From JASJAR01 sp039198225 (GTDB lineage Bacteria > Pseudomonadota > Alphaproteobacteria > Rhodobacterales > Rhodobacteraceae): 64,000 nucleotides of DNA. The notes below the pieces were generated by a model. That model made no database searches. It had not been told where the DNA came from and worked only from the letters and a program-made list of their open reading frames with translations. The stretch lies in contig JBCCTQ010000007.1 in assembly GCA_039198225.1 (NCBI GenBank), positions 1 to 64,000 on the forward strand, in the 5' to 3' direction. Below, piece by piece: positions 49,384 to 58,150 of the stretch (within the stretch, counting starts at the first letter, position 1; the number at the start of each line of letters is the position of its first letter). The position numbers and the translations under genes are program-made.

Positions 49384-51158
49384 CAGAAATTCGCCGCTTC
49401 GAGGGTCATGACCGGGTCGGCGCCGGATTGGATGCGCGTCAAATGCATCGCGGTGGCTGGCAAATGGCGGGCCATATAATAGCGCCCCGTCGCGAGCTTG
49501 GCCTCGTAGAAAGCTTGGTCGCTTGAGCCATTGGCCAGGGCGTCTTGGGCCGCCTTTGCCATCTGCGCCCACATCAGCCCAAGGCAAACATGGCCGAAAA
49601 GATGCATGAAATCGTAGGACCCGGAGAGGGCATTATTGGGGTTCTTCATGCCTTCGGCCATGAAATACATCCCCGCCGCTTGGAGATCCTTGGAGGCGGA
49701 TTTTAAAGGATCGAGGAAGTCGGCCTTGAGCCCTTCATCGCCCTCGTTTTCCTTTAAAAAGCCCTTCACCAGGTCAAAAAAGCCCATGACCGTCTTGCCG
49801 CCGTTTTGGCCGAGCTTTCGGCCTACGAGATCGAGGCTTTGGATCCCATTCGTCCCCTCATAGATCATCGTGATCCTGGCATCGCGGACGAATTGTTCGA
49901 GCCCCCATTCCCGGGTGAACCCTGACCCACCGAGCGTCTGTTGGGCAAGGACCGCCGTGTCGAACCCTTTGTCGGTCAAAAACCCTTTTATGACCGGGGT
50001 CAGAAGCGAGATGAGCGCGTCGGCCTCCGCATCGCCCCCATTGGCCTTGTCGATGAGATAGGCGCCCCACATCACAAACGCCCTCGCCCCTTCAGTAAAG
50101 CTCTTTTGGTGCAAGAGGTTCCGGCGGACGTCGGGGTGAACAATGATCGGGTCGGCCGGCCCATCGGGGTTTTTCGGTCCCGTCACGTCGCGCCCTTGCA
50201 GGCGGTCGCGGGCAAAGCCAAGGGCATTTTGATAAGCAACTTCGCCTTGGGCATAGCCTTGGAGCCCTACCCCGAGGCGGGCTTCGTTCATCATTGTGAA
50301 CATTGCCTTCAGCCCAGCATTCTCTTCGCCGATGAGCCAGCCCGTTGCGCCGTCATAGTTCATCACACAGGTCGAATTGCCGTGAATGCCCATTTTCTCT
50401 TCGAGACCGCCGCAGGAGAGGTGATTTCTCTCGCCCAAGGAACCGTCTTCGTTGACGAGAAATTTCGGAACAATGAACAGCGAAATCCCTTTCGTCCCCT
50501 CGGGCCCGCCCGGAATTTTGGCCAAAACCAAGTGGATGATGTTCTCCGACAGATCATGCTCGCCGGCCGAGATCCAGATTTTCTGACCGGTGATCCGATA
50601 GGTCCCATTGGCTTGCGGCTCGGCTTTGGTGCGGATCAGCCCAAGATCGGTGCCGCATTGGGGCTCGGTGAGGTTCATCGTGCCTGACCAGATGCCGTCG
50701 ATCATGTTCGGCAGGTACTTGGCCTTTTGCTCCGCGCTCCCATGGGCGTGGATGGCGGAATAAGCGCCGTGGGTCAGGCCTTGATACATATTAAAGGCCA
50801 TGTTGGAAGAAACAAACATCTCGCCCACGGCCGTGCCCATGAGGTAGGGCATGCCCTGGCCGCCGAACTCGGGATCAGCATCGAGCCCCATCCAGCCGCC
50901 GGCCCGCATCTGCTCATAGGCGTCCTTAAAACCGTTCGGGGTGCGCACGACGCCGTTCTCCAGACTGCACCCTTCCCGGTCGCCGACCGGATTAAGGGGA
51001 GCAAGAACGTTTTCAGAGAGTTTTGCGGCCTCTTCGAAGATCGCGCCGGTTGTTTCACGGTCGAGTTCGTCGAACCCCTCAACCTCGCCTTGGGAAATCC
51101 CCAGGACATCGTGGAGGACGAATTGCAGATCTTTGACCGGTGCGGTGTAGCTCGGCAT
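49383..51158 (-). CDS. Acyl-CoA dehydrogenase (long FadE/DmdC-like form)
   Basis: 591-residue FAD enzyme introducing the 2,3-double bond into acyl-CoA. Long form with C-terminal extension, as in DmdC (3-methylmercaptopropionyl-CoA dehydrogenase) and related Rhodobacteraceae enzymes. Visible: MNLTEPQCGTDLGLIRTKA near residue 155 (FAD-binding), ITGQKIWISAGEHD, and the catalytic region GGSGFTREWGLEQFVRDARITMIYEGTNGIQSLD near 410-440. Context (thiolase, FadJ-like enzyme, MerR regulators) favours general beta-oxidation over DMSP use, but sequence does not decide. Confidence 0.93.
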   Translation of the reverse strand: MPSYTAPVKDLQFVLHDVLGISQGEVEGFDELDRETTGAIFEEAAKLSENVLAPLNPVGDREGCSLENGVVRTPNGFKDAYEQMRAGGWMGLDADPEFGGQGMPYLMGTAVGEMFVSSNMAFNMYQGLTHGAYSAIHAHGSAEQKAKYLPNMIDGIWSGTMNLTEPQCGTDLGLIRTKAEPQANGTYRITGQKIWISAGEHDLSENIIHLVLAKIPGGPEGTKGISLFIVPKFLVNEDGSLGERNHLSCGGLEEKMGIHGNSTCVMNYDGATGWLIGEENAGLKAMFTMMNEARLGVGLQGYAQGEVAYQNALGFARDRLQGRDVTGPKNPDGPADPIIVHPDVRRNLLHQKSFTEGARAFVMWGAYLIDKANGGDAEADALISLLTPVIKGFLTDKGFDTAVLAQQTLGGSGFTREWGLEQFVRDARITMIYEGTNGIQSLDLVGRKLGQNGGKTVMGFFDLVKGFLKENEGDEGLKADFLDPLKSASKDLQAAGMYFMAEGMKNPNNALSGSYDFMHLFGHVCLGLMWAQMAKAAQDALANGSSDQAFYEAKLATGRYYMARHLPATAMHLTRIQSGADPVMTLEAANF

Positions 51159-51191
51159 GGGCGTATCCCTTTGTCTGGCCTTGGTCTGGCG

Positions 51192-51605
51192 CTATTCTGC
51201 GGCGTCCTGGCCGGGTGACATGCGGTCGAGCACGCTTTTTCCCCAGGCCAGTTGGTCTTCGAGTTCGGCGATCGAGGTGGTCAGTTCGTCGCGTTGGGCC
51301 ACCATGTCCGAGAGCCGGTCTCGGGCGGCCTCATAGACCGCGCGGAGTTGGATTTCGCCCTTATTGTCAAGATCGTAGAGTTCCAGAAGCTGGCGGATCT
51401 CCTCGAGCGAAAACCCAAAGCGCCGTCCCCGGAGAATGAGCTTCAGCCGCGCGCGCTCGCGCTTGGTGTAGATCCTGCGCTGACCTTCGCGGATCGGCTG
51501 GATCAGTTCTTTGGCTTCGTAAAACCGAAGGGTTCGCGCCGTCACCTCGAAGGCCTCGCACATTTCGCGGATCGACAGGATTTCGTGGTCTTCGACTTGT
51601 CGCAT
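51192..51605 (-). CDS. MerR-family regulator, copy 1
   Basis: 137-residue transcription factor. N-terminal winged helix LSIREMCEAFEVTARTLRFYEAKELIQPIREGQRRIYTKRE with the FGFSLEEIRQLLELYD segment of MerR proteins, then a C-terminal coiled coil for dimerisation (about 85-130). No metal-binding cysteines, so an organic or acyl-CoA ligand is likelier. Start at the ATG at 51605 with GAGG upstream. It lies 33 bp upstream of the acyl-CoA dehydrogenase gene and probably regulates it. Confidence 0.92.
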   Translation of the reverse strand: MRQVEDHEILSIREMCEAFEVTARTLRFYEAKELIQPIREGQRRIYTKRERARLKLILRGRRFGFSLEEIRQLLELYDLDNKGEIQLRAVYEAARDRLSDMVAQRDELTTSIAELEDQLAWGKSVLDRMSPGQDAAE

Positions 51606-51708
51606 GTGACTTCCTCTTGTCGAGAAAGGGGTGGCGATCACATGGCCACTTCGCAAGTCCCATCGCGGCCAGGACGCCGAATACGTGGCGTCATTTGGGG
51701 CGAAAACA

Positions 51709-52074
51709 CTATTTCAACGTGGCCGCGACCCGGTCGCGAAGCGATTGCAGATCGTCGATGGTCCGTTCGAGCTCTTCTCGGTCGGTGGCTAAGGTGCTCA
51801 ATTGGCGGTCCGCCAGGCGGACCCATTCTGCCATTTGCGCCTCGCTGCCATCCTCTTCATAGATCATTAACCATTGGCGAATTTCTTCGAGGGAAAAGCC
51901 GAACCGGCGGCCCCTTAGGATGAGGGTAAGGCGCGCAACTTCCCGGGAACCATAATAACGGGCCCGGCCGTCGCGCTCCGGTGAAAGCAGTTCAATGTAT
52001 TCGTAATAGCGGAGCGTGCGCGGTGTGACGTCAAACCGCGCGCACATGTCTTTAAAATTAATCCGCTCCTCCAT
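51709..52074 (-). CDS. MerR-family regulator, copy 2
   Basis: 121-residue paralogue of the regulator at 51192-51605, sharing VTPRTLRYYEYIELLSPERDGRARYY and LRGRRFGFSLEEIRQWL almost word for word, with a shorter C-terminal coiled coil. The repeated RLxLILRGRRFGFSLEEIRQ block shows recent common origin. The two may bind as a heterodimer or at separate sites. Divergent from the thioesterase genes at 52163. Confidence 0.92.
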   Translation of the reverse strand: MEERINFKDMCARFDVTPRTLRYYEYIELLSPERDGRARYYGSREVARLTLILRGRRFGFSLEEIRQWLMIYEEDGSEAQMAEWVRLADRQLSTLATDREELERTIDDLQSLRDRVAATLK

Positions 52075-52162
52075 GCTTAAAGACTAAGCAAATCGTGCTC
52101 ACCGATCAATCAACTGGATTGGGGCTGGCAGGTCTGGGCCGAGCCCGTTTAGATCAGGGTGA

Positions 52163-52609
52163 ATGGAGCCAAAAATGGCCAAGAACACAAAACAAAAGGC
52201 GGCGGAGGTGTTTTTGGCCGCCCTTCCCCATGCCAAGGACCTTGGCCTGAGCCTCTCTCGAGTGGGCGACGGGGAAGCGGTGGTCGAGATGCCCTATCAT
52301 CCGGGGCTGGTGGGCGATCCGTCCACAGGCGTGCTCCATGGGGGCGCGGTTTCGGCTCTTATCGACACGGCCTGCGGGGCCGCGGTACTCAATCACCCTG
52401 AAAATGGTGGCGACACGGCGACCCTCAATCTTCGGATCGACTATATGCGGGCCGCAAAGCCCGGCGCGGCCGTGCGGGCCGCGGCCCATTGCTTTCATGT
52501 GACGCCCACGGTGGCTTTCGTGCGGGCCGAAGCCCTTGACGACGACCCCGATCACCCTGTGGCCACGGCCGCGGCGGCCTTCACGTTCAAACGCCGGAGC
52601 CAGGAATGA
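52163..52609 (+). CDS. PaaI-family hotdog thioesterase, copy 1
   Basis: 148-residue hotdog-fold acyl-CoA thioesterase. The PaaI-type active segment GVLHGGAVSALIDTACGAAV near residue 55 (HGG with catalytic Asp) and the TLNLRIDYMRAAKPG strand are clear. An in-frame ATG at 52175 is an alternative start. Its stop overlaps the start of copy 2 (ATGA), indicating coupling. Divergent from the MerR pair, which may control it. Confidence 0.9.
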   Translation: MEPKMAKNTKQKAAEVFLAALPHAKDLGLSLSRVGDGEAVVEMPYHPGLVGDPSTGVLHGGAVSALIDTACGAAVLNHPENGGDTATLNLRIDYMRAAKPGAAVRAAAHCFHVTPTVAFVRAEALDDDPDHPVATAAAAFTFKRRSQE

Positions 52610-53175
52610 AAGCGCGGGACAGGCCCGAACCGGTTGGAGTGATCAAAATCCGCCGCGACACGGCTCTCGCGGCCCTCGTGGGTGGAGTGCCTTACATCCA
52701 AAGGATCGGAGTGCGTTTCGACCGGCGTGGCGACGAATTGACCGCGCTCCTGCCTTTCAAGGACGACCTCGTTGGCAACCCGCTCCTTCCCGCGCTCCAT
52801 GGCGGAGCGATCGCGGCGTTTCTCGAGATCGCAGCGATCATCGAATTGGCCTGGTCGGGGCTTTGGGAGCAGATCGAGAGCGGCGAGGTCTCCATCGACG
52901 ACCTTGAAGCCGGGCGCCTGCCGCGGCTTCCCAAAACCATCGATTTCACCACCGATTTTCTCCGCAGCGGCCTGCCGCGCGACGCTTATGCTCGGGCTCG
53001 GGTCAACCGGTCGGGGCGACGCTATGCGAGCGTTCATGTGGAGGCCTGGCAAGACAATCGGAACAGGCTTTTCGCCCAGGCCACCGGGCACTTTCTGATG
53101 CCAGATGTCGGACCAGACACTTGGCCAGACACGGGGCCAGACACGCGGCAAGCTTCGGGCGCAAGCGGTGACTGA
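52606..53175 (+). CDS. PaaI-family hotdog thioesterase, copy 2
   Basis: 189-residue paralogue of copy 1, with PALHGGAIAAFLEIAAIIELAW near residue 63 and TIDFTTDFLRSGLPRDAYARARVNRSGRR near 105. The nucleophile-side Asp of copy 1 is Glu here. The last 24 residues are a low-complexity PDT(W/G/R) repeat encoded by a 12-bp tandem repeat. The gene overlaps the MATE gene start by 8 bp, or 71 bp if the upstream ATG is used. Confidence 0.88.
   Translation: MKARDRPEPVGVIKIRRDTALAALVGGVPYIQRIGVRFDRRGDELTALLPFKDDLVGNPLLPALHGGAIAAFLEIAAIIELAWSGLWEQIESGEVSIDDLEAGRLPRLPKTIDFTTDFLRSGLPRDAYARARVNRSGRRYASVHVEAWQDNRNRLFAQATGHFLMPDVGPDTWPDTGPDTRQASGASGD
53101..53148 (+). repeat. Four 12-bp tandem repeats at the thioesterase/MATE junction
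   Basis: Units begin CCAGATGT, CCAGACAC, CCAGACAC and CCAGACAC at 53101, 53113, 53125 and 53137. They read PD-x-x in the thioesterase frame and QT(L/R)G in the MATE frame, so copy-number change by 12 bp keeps both frames. Confidence 0.88.
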
Positions 53176-54517
53176 CGCACGGCTTGGGCGTGAGGCTACC
53201 CGGGGCGGCGGGGCCATCACCCACCGTCGGGTTTTGGGGATTGCACTCCCCATCGTCGTCTCAAACGCGACCGTTCCGATCCTCGGGATCGTAGACACGG
53301 GCGTTGTGGGCCAGCTCGGCGAAGCCGCTCCAATTGCCGCCGTGGGGATGGGCGCGCTGATCCTATCGTCGCTTTATTGGGTTTTTGGATTTCTTCGCAT
53401 GGGCACCGTGGGGCTCACGAGCCAGGCCCTGGGTGCGGGCGACCGAGAAGAGGCCGATGCCCATCTCACCCGCGCTTTGGCGATCGGTGGTCTTGTAGGG
53501 CTCGCTCTGATCCTTCTCCAAATCCCTCTATTTCGCGCCGCCTTTTGGGTGACCCAGCCGAGCGCGGAGGTCAGTCCCCTGGCGGGGGCCTATCTCGGCA
53601 TCCGGATTTGGTCGGCGCCCGCGCTGATCGCAGGCTATGCGGTGATTGGCTGGCTGATCGCGGCGGAACGGACCCGCGCCATCCTCGCGGTCCAAATCGC
53701 CATGAACGGGCTCAACATCGTCCTTGATCTAATATTTGTCATCGGCCTGGGCTGGGGCGTGCCAGGGGTGGCCTGGGCCACTTTCATTGCCGAATGGTCC
53801 GGCCTTGGTTTCGGTCTTTGGCTCTGCCGCGACGCCTTTGGCCGGCCGGGCTGGCGGGATTGGCAGCGGATCTTTGCCCCACACCGCTTGGCCGAGCTTG
53901 CAGTCCTTAACGGCAACCTCTTTCTCCGGACCGCGATCTTAGAGACAATGTTTATTTTTTTTGTCCGCACTGGATCGGCGCTTGGCGACGTTACCTTGGC
54001 GGCCAACACGATCCTCATGCAGTTTCTTTACGTGACCACCCATGCGCTCGATGGGTTCGCGAATGCGGCCGAAACACTGGTCGGCCAGGCGATGGGCGCC
54101 CGCGACCGGGCGCGGCTCCGGCGGAGCGCGGTACTCACCGGGACCTGGGGCGCGGGGATGGTCTTTGCTCTGGCGATCCTCTTCCTTTTGGCTGGGCCCC
54201 TTGGGATCGATGCCATGACGACGGCCGAAAACGTGCGCATAGAGGCGAAGAGCTTTCTCATCTGGATGGTTCTGGCGCCATTTTCCGGGGTGGCTGCATG
54301 GATGTTTGACGGAATTTATGTTGGCGCCACCCGCACGCGGCAGATGCGGAATTCGATGATTGTGGCGGCGAGTGTTTACGCGGTGGGGATCTTCACCCTG
54401 GTCCCGGCCTTTGGAAATCACGGGCTTTGGGCGAGCCTTTTATTGTCCTTCGTGACGCGCGGGGTGACGCTTGGTGCTTGGTATCCTCAACTTGAGCGGG
54501 CCGCGGCCGGGCGATAA
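53168..54517 (+). CDS. MATE-family efflux transporter
   Basis: Inner-membrane multidrug/toxin exporter (449 residues from GTG 53168), with 12 hydrophobic segments in two halves. N-terminal RRVLGIALPIVVSNATVPILGIVDTGVVGQLGE is the family hallmark, and FGFLRMGTVGLTSQALGAGD follows. An in-frame ATG at 53105 adds 21 repeat-encoded residues; the GTG needs only an 8-bp overlap with the thioesterase gene and gives a normal-length N-terminus. Neither start has a clear ribosome site. Confidence 0.9.
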   Translation: MTDARLGREATRGGGAITHRRVLGIALPIVVSNATVPILGIVDTGVVGQLGEAAPIAAVGMGALILSSLYWVFGFLRMGTVGLTSQALGAGDREEADAHLTRALAIGGLVGLALILLQIPLFRAAFWVTQPSAEVSPLAGAYLGIRIWSAPALIAGYAVIGWLIAAERTRAILAVQIAMNGLNIVLDLIFVIGLGWGVPGVAWATFIAEWSGLGFGLWLCRDAFGRPGWRDWQRIFAPHRLAELAVLNGNLFLRTAILETMFIFFVRTGSALGDVTLAANTILMQFLYVTTHALDGFANAAETLVGQAMGARDRARLRRSAVLTGTWGAGMVFALAILFLLAGPLGIDAMTTAENVRIEAKSFLIWMVLAPFSGVAAWMFDGIYVGATRTRQMRNSMIVAASVYAVGIFTLVPAFGNHGLWASLLLSFVTRGVTLGAWYPQLERAAAGR

Positions 54518-54564
54518 CGATTTCTGCTCGCAGAAATCGACCCGGAAACCGGGCTCGGTTTCCG
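54518..54564. terminator. Twin perfect hairpins between convergent genes
   Basis: First stem CGATTTCTG / CAGAAATCG (54518-54526, 54531-54539), loop CTCG. Second stem CGGAAACCG / CGGTTTCCG (54543-54551, 54556-54564), loop GGCT. Both have 9 perfect pairs and 4-base loops and fill the space between the MATE and pyrD stops. No T-run, so termination may be factor-dependent; RNA 3'-end protection on both strands is likely. Confidence 0.65.
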
Positions 54565-54570
54565 CCGCCC

Positions 54571-55629
54571 TCAGAGCCAATCGGCGCGCCCGGTTCCCAC
54601 TGCCTCAGCAAGGCTCTCGAATCCGTCGCGAGCAAGGCATGCCTCGAGGCCCTTTGCGATTTCAGAGATCACGGAGAGGCCCCGGTAGACCATCGCCGTA
54701 TAAAGCTGGATTGCCGAGGCCCCGGCGCGGATCTTGGCGTAGGCCTCCTCGCCTGAGCCCACGCCGCCGACGCCGATGATCGGGAGGTCAGGACCTAAGG
54801 CACGGGAAAACCGCGCAAGAACCCGGGTCGAGCGCTCAAAAAGCGGGGCGCCGGATAACCCGCCTGCCTCGCGCCCCTGCGGGTTCTGAAGGCCTTGACG
54901 GTCGAGCGTCGTGTTGGTGGCGATTAGCCCGTCGATCCCAGCATGGGCGACCGTTTCGGCCACTGCATCGATATCGCCGTCCTCAAGATCGGGGGCGATT
55001 TTGAGAAAGACCGGGCAAGAAAGACCCGCCTCCGACCGGGCCGCTAATACCGACGCCAGGAGCGCAGCAAGGGCCTCTTGGCCCTGGAGGTCGCGGAGCC
55101 GTTCTGTGTTGGGCGAAGAGACATTGACGGTGACAAAATCGGCATGGGCCCCGGCCTGTCGCAGGACCTCTCCGTAATCCGCCGTCCGGTCGGCGCTCGT
55201 TTTATTGGCTCCGAGGTTGAGGCCCACCGGGATACCCTTTGGCCGGGCCGCAAGGCGGGCCGCGATGGTCCCAGCCCCGTCATTGTTGAACCCGAACCGG
55301 TTTATCACGGCCCGGTCCTCGGCAAGCCGAAAAAGACGGGGTTTGGGATTGCCCGGTTGGGGACGGGGCGTGGCCGCACCCACTTCGAGAAAGCCAAACC
55401 CCGCCCGCAACAAAGGCCCAAGGGCAACTGCATTCTTGTCATAACCCGCGGCGAGGCCGATCGGATTATCGAACTTGAGCCCCGCTACCTCGCAGCGAAG
55501 GCGCGGGGAGGTCACCGGGCCCGGCGAGGGAGCCAGCCCGGTCCGGAGGGCAAGAAGCGACAGATCGTGGGCCCGCTCTGGGTCGAGCCGATGAAAGAGC
55601 GCCAGCCCGGCCCGTTCAATGACTTTCAT
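54571..55629 (-). CDS. pyrD: Dihydroorotate dehydrogenase (quinone), class 2
   Basis: 352-residue membrane-associated FMN enzyme oxidising dihydroorotate with quinone, fourth step of pyrimidine synthesis. LAAGYDKNA near residue 60, INRFGFNNDG near 110, the class 2 catalytic-serine loop VNVSSPNTERLRDLQ near 172, LIATNTTLDR near 236 and GVGGVGSGEEAYAKIRAGAS near 285 are present. The N-terminal amphipathic segment of class 2 enzymes is included. Its ATG overlaps the DUF952 stop (ATGA). Confidence 0.97.
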   Translation of the reverse strand: MKVIERAGLALFHRLDPERAHDLSLLALRTGLAPSPGPVTSPRLRCEVAGLKFDNPIGLAAGYDKNAVALGPLLRAGFGFLEVGAATPRPQPGNPKPRLFRLAEDRAVINRFGFNNDGAGTIAARLAARPKGIPVGLNLGANKTSADRTADYGEVLRQAGAHADFVTVNVSSPNTERLRDLQGQEALAALLASVLAARSEAGLSCPVFLKIAPDLEDGDIDAVAETVAHAGIDGLIATNTTLDRQGLQNPQGREAGGLSGAPLFERSTRVLARFSRALGPDLPIIGVGGVGSGEEAYAKIRAGASAIQLYTAMVYRGLSVISEIAKGLEACLARDGFESLAEAVGTGRADWL

Positions 55630-55964
55630 CCCGGGGCCGTGGGCACCAGATGGCGGCCGTTATAATAGGGAATATGGGCGGACCACGCCACGTCGCGGGC
55701 CTTTAAGGTCCTGTAAAGATGAGGGAAAAGCGAACCACCCCGGGACGGTTCCCATTTGAGTGCCCGCCCCAGCCGGCGTTCTTCAATGGCCAGAAGGCGG
55801 AGGCCGGTTTCGCTGTCGAAGTGCTTTTCGAGCGTCCCCGGCACCTGATCAGAGGTTGAAAGGTGAATATAGCCGTCTTCGAGATCGATTGGAGCGCCGT
55901 CGCTCCGCCCCGCTTCTTCGAATGCCTGAAATTCATGCGCGCGGAAGATCTTGTAGACGAACAT
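55626..55964 (-). CDS. DUF952 family protein
   Basis: 112-residue protein of the DUF952 family: VYKIFRAHEFQAFEEAG at the N-terminus, DGYIHLSTSDQVPGTLEKHF near residue 30 and WEPSRGGSLFPHLYRTL near 72. Function unknown, possibly related to ADP-ribose or nucleotide chemistry. The ATG at 55964 with GGAGG-like upstream sequence is preferred over the frame opening at 56000. Coupled to pyrD. Confidence 0.92.
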   Translation of the reverse strand: MFVYKIFRAHEFQAFEEAGRSDGAPIDLEDGYIHLSTSDQVPGTLEKHFDSETGLRLLAIEERRLGRALKWEPSRGGSLFPHLYRTLKARDVAWSAHIPYYNGRHLVPTAPG

Positions 55965-56069
55965 GGGAGGGGAAGTGGACCGGAGGGGCGGCCCGGTCAA
56001 GCCTCGTTGCCACCCATTGTTATGGAGGATTTACAGCCCTGGGCGAAAAGGCGAAGCTAGGACCAAACC

Positions 56070-57665
56070 ATGTTCAGGGGGAAGATGATGCGACATGTCA
56101 TTATGATGGCGGGGGCCCTTGTGCTTTCCGCGGGGAGCGCGGCGGCTGAGTATAAGATCACCGTCCTGCACACCAACGATTTCCACGATCGGTTCGAGCC
56201 GATCAGCCGCTTTAATTCCACCTGTTCGCCGGACGATAACACCGAAGGCAAATGCTTTGGCGGGATGGCGCGCATGGTCACGGCCGTCGAAGCAGCCAAG
56301 GCCCGGCACGACAATTTCCTTCTGGTTGATGCCGGCGACCAATTCCAAGGTACGCTCTTTTTCCAATTCTACGAAGGCGATGTCCAAGCCGAGATGATGA
56401 ACAAGCTCGGTTATGACGCGATGGCGGTGGGCAACCACGAGTTTAACAATGGCCCGGAAGGCTTGGCGAAATTCGTGGGCGGTGTCGAATTCCCGGTCTT
56501 GATGTCGAACGCGGATATCTCCGGCGAGCCAGCCCTTGCGGATATCATCCAGAAATCGGTCGTGCTCGAAAAGGCGGGCGAGCGGATCGGGGTTATTGGC
56601 GTTACCCCGATCAACAATGATGAGCTTTCGAGCCCCGGGCCCAACATCATTTTCACCGATCCGTCTCCGGCGATCCAAGCCGAGATCGACGCGATGGAAG
56701 CGGACGGGGTCAACAAGATCATCCTTCTCAGCCATTCGGGATATCCAACGGATTTGGTGATTGCGCTCAACACCGAAGGGCTCGACCTCATCGTGGGCGG
56801 GCATTCGAACACGCTTTTGTCCAACACCGATGACGGCGCAGCGGGTCCTTATCCAACGATGACGGAAGGCGTCCCTATCGTCCAAGCCTTCGCCTTCGGG
56901 AAGTACCTTGGCGAGCTTGAGCTGACCTTCGACGATGACGGCAACTTGATGTCGGCCGAAGGCGAACCGGTGCTTCTCGATGCCGGTGTCGAGGAAGATG
57001 CCGCGACCCTCGCACGGCTTTCGGAGCTCGCTGGCCCCCTCGACGAGGTGCGCAATGAGGTTGTTTCTGAATCCACCGCGCCCATTGAAGGCGACCGGAC
57101 CTTCTGCCGGGCTGAAGAGTGCGAAATGGGCAATCTGGTCGCCGATGCGATGCTCGACCGGGTCAAAGACCAGGGCATTCAGATCGCTTTAGCCAATGGC
57201 GGCGGGCTCCGCGCTTCGATCGACGCCGGCGAGATCACCAAAGGCGAAGTCCTCACGGTGCTGCCGTTCCAGAACACGCTTTCGACCTTCTCGATTACTG
57301 GCGAGACGCTGAAAGCCGCCCTCGAAAATGCGGTGAAGCAATATGACGACCCCGATGCGACGGGACGTTTCGCTCAAGTGGCCGGGCTCAAATACACGAT
57401 CACCAAATCGGCCCCCACCGGCGAACGGATCTCAGACATCATGGTCGATGAAGGGTCAGGCTTTGTGCCCCTGGAGATGGACAAGGTCTACGGCGTTGTT
57501 TCCAATAACTTCATTCGGAACGGTGGCGACGGATATGAGATGTTCGTCAACGCTGAGAACGCCTATGACTTTGGTCCGGACCTTGCGGATGTGACGGCGG
57601 AATACCTGGCCGCCAACGCGCCTTACGCGCCTTATCTCGACGGTCGGATCACGATCAACGAGTGA
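56070..57665 (+). CDS. Periplasmic 5'-nucleotidase (UshA-like)
   Basis: 531-residue exported metallophosphoesterase. Signal peptide about 1-26 (AGALVLSAGSAAAE). Metal-site motifs in order: HTNDFHDRFEP, LVDAGDQFQGT, VGNHEFNNG, LLSHSGY and IVGGHSNT (residues about 33-255). The C-terminal substrate domain (about 345-510) has NGGGLRASIDAGEITKGEV and the FIRNGGDGYEMF aromatic motif. It dephosphorylates extracellular nucleotides so nucleosides can be imported, fitting the salvage operon at 38-43 kb. An in-frame ATG at 56088 is a possible alternative start. Confidence 0.95.
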   Translation: MFRGKMMRHVIMMAGALVLSAGSAAAEYKITVLHTNDFHDRFEPISRFNSTCSPDDNTEGKCFGGMARMVTAVEAAKARHDNFLLVDAGDQFQGTLFFQFYEGDVQAEMMNKLGYDAMAVGNHEFNNGPEGLAKFVGGVEFPVLMSNADISGEPALADIIQKSVVLEKAGERIGVIGVTPINNDELSSPGPNIIFTDPSPAIQAEIDAMEADGVNKIILLSHSGYPTDLVIALNTEGLDLIVGGHSNTLLSNTDDGAAGPYPTMTEGVPIVQAFAFGKYLGELELTFDDDGNLMSAEGEPVLLDAGVEEDAATLARLSELAGPLDEVRNEVVSESTAPIEGDRTFCRAEECEMGNLVADAMLDRVKDQGIQIALANGGGLRASIDAGEITKGEVLTVLPFQNTLSTFSITGETLKAALENAVKQYDDPDATGRFAQVAGLKYTITKSAPTGERISDIMVDEGSGFVPLEMDKVYGVVSNNFIRNGGDGYEMFVNAENAYDFGPDLADVTAEYLAANAPYAPYLDGRITINE

Positions 57666-58141
57666 GCGCGTTTGAGGGGCTCGACGGCGGCTGCACCTGC
57701 GGCGCGCTCCGCTACCGGCTGACCGACCGGCCCCTCACAGTCCATTGCTGCCATTGCACGTGGTGCCAGGGGCTGACCGGGTCCGCCTTTATCCTCAACG
57801 CTTGGATCGAGGCGGACCGGGTCGAGCTTTTGCAGGGCGAACCGCTCGAAAGCCCTGTGCCCACGCCGTCGGGCGGGCCCTATACGGCAGCGCGCTGCCC
57901 CGATTGCCAAATCGTCATTTGGGGCACCTTCGGCCCGCCGATCTTTCGTTTCGTTCGGGTGGGCACGCTCGACGAGCCCGACGCCCTGCCGCCCGATCTC
58001 CATATTTACACGTCGACGAAAGCGCCCTGGCTCGCGCTCGACGACCGGGTGCCGGTTTTTGAGGAATACTATCGCCGCTCCGAGGTTTGGCGGCCCGAGG
58101 CGGTCGCACGCTACAAATCTGCCATCGCGGCGGCCGGTTGA
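57662..58141 (+). CDS. GFA-family (glutathione-dependent formaldehyde-activating-like) zinc protein
   Basis: 159-residue protein with the Mss4-like GFA zinc fold: GGCTCGALRYRL near residue 9, VHCCHCTWCQGLTGSAF near 28 and ARCPDCQIVIWG near 78 supply the cysteine ligands. Most members are not proven formaldehyde enzymes, so the specific function is open. Starts with GTG at 57662 overlapping the 5'-nucleotidase stop by 4 bp. Confidence 0.9.
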   Translation: MSAFEGLDGGCTCGALRYRLTDRPLTVHCCHCTWCQGLTGSAFILNAWIEADRVELLQGEPLESPVPTPSGGPYTAARCPDCQIVIWGTFGPPIFRFVRVGTLDEPDALPPDLHIYTSTKAPWLALDDRVPVFEEYYRRSEVWRPEAVARYKSAIAAAG

Positions 58142-58150
58142 GGCGCGCTG

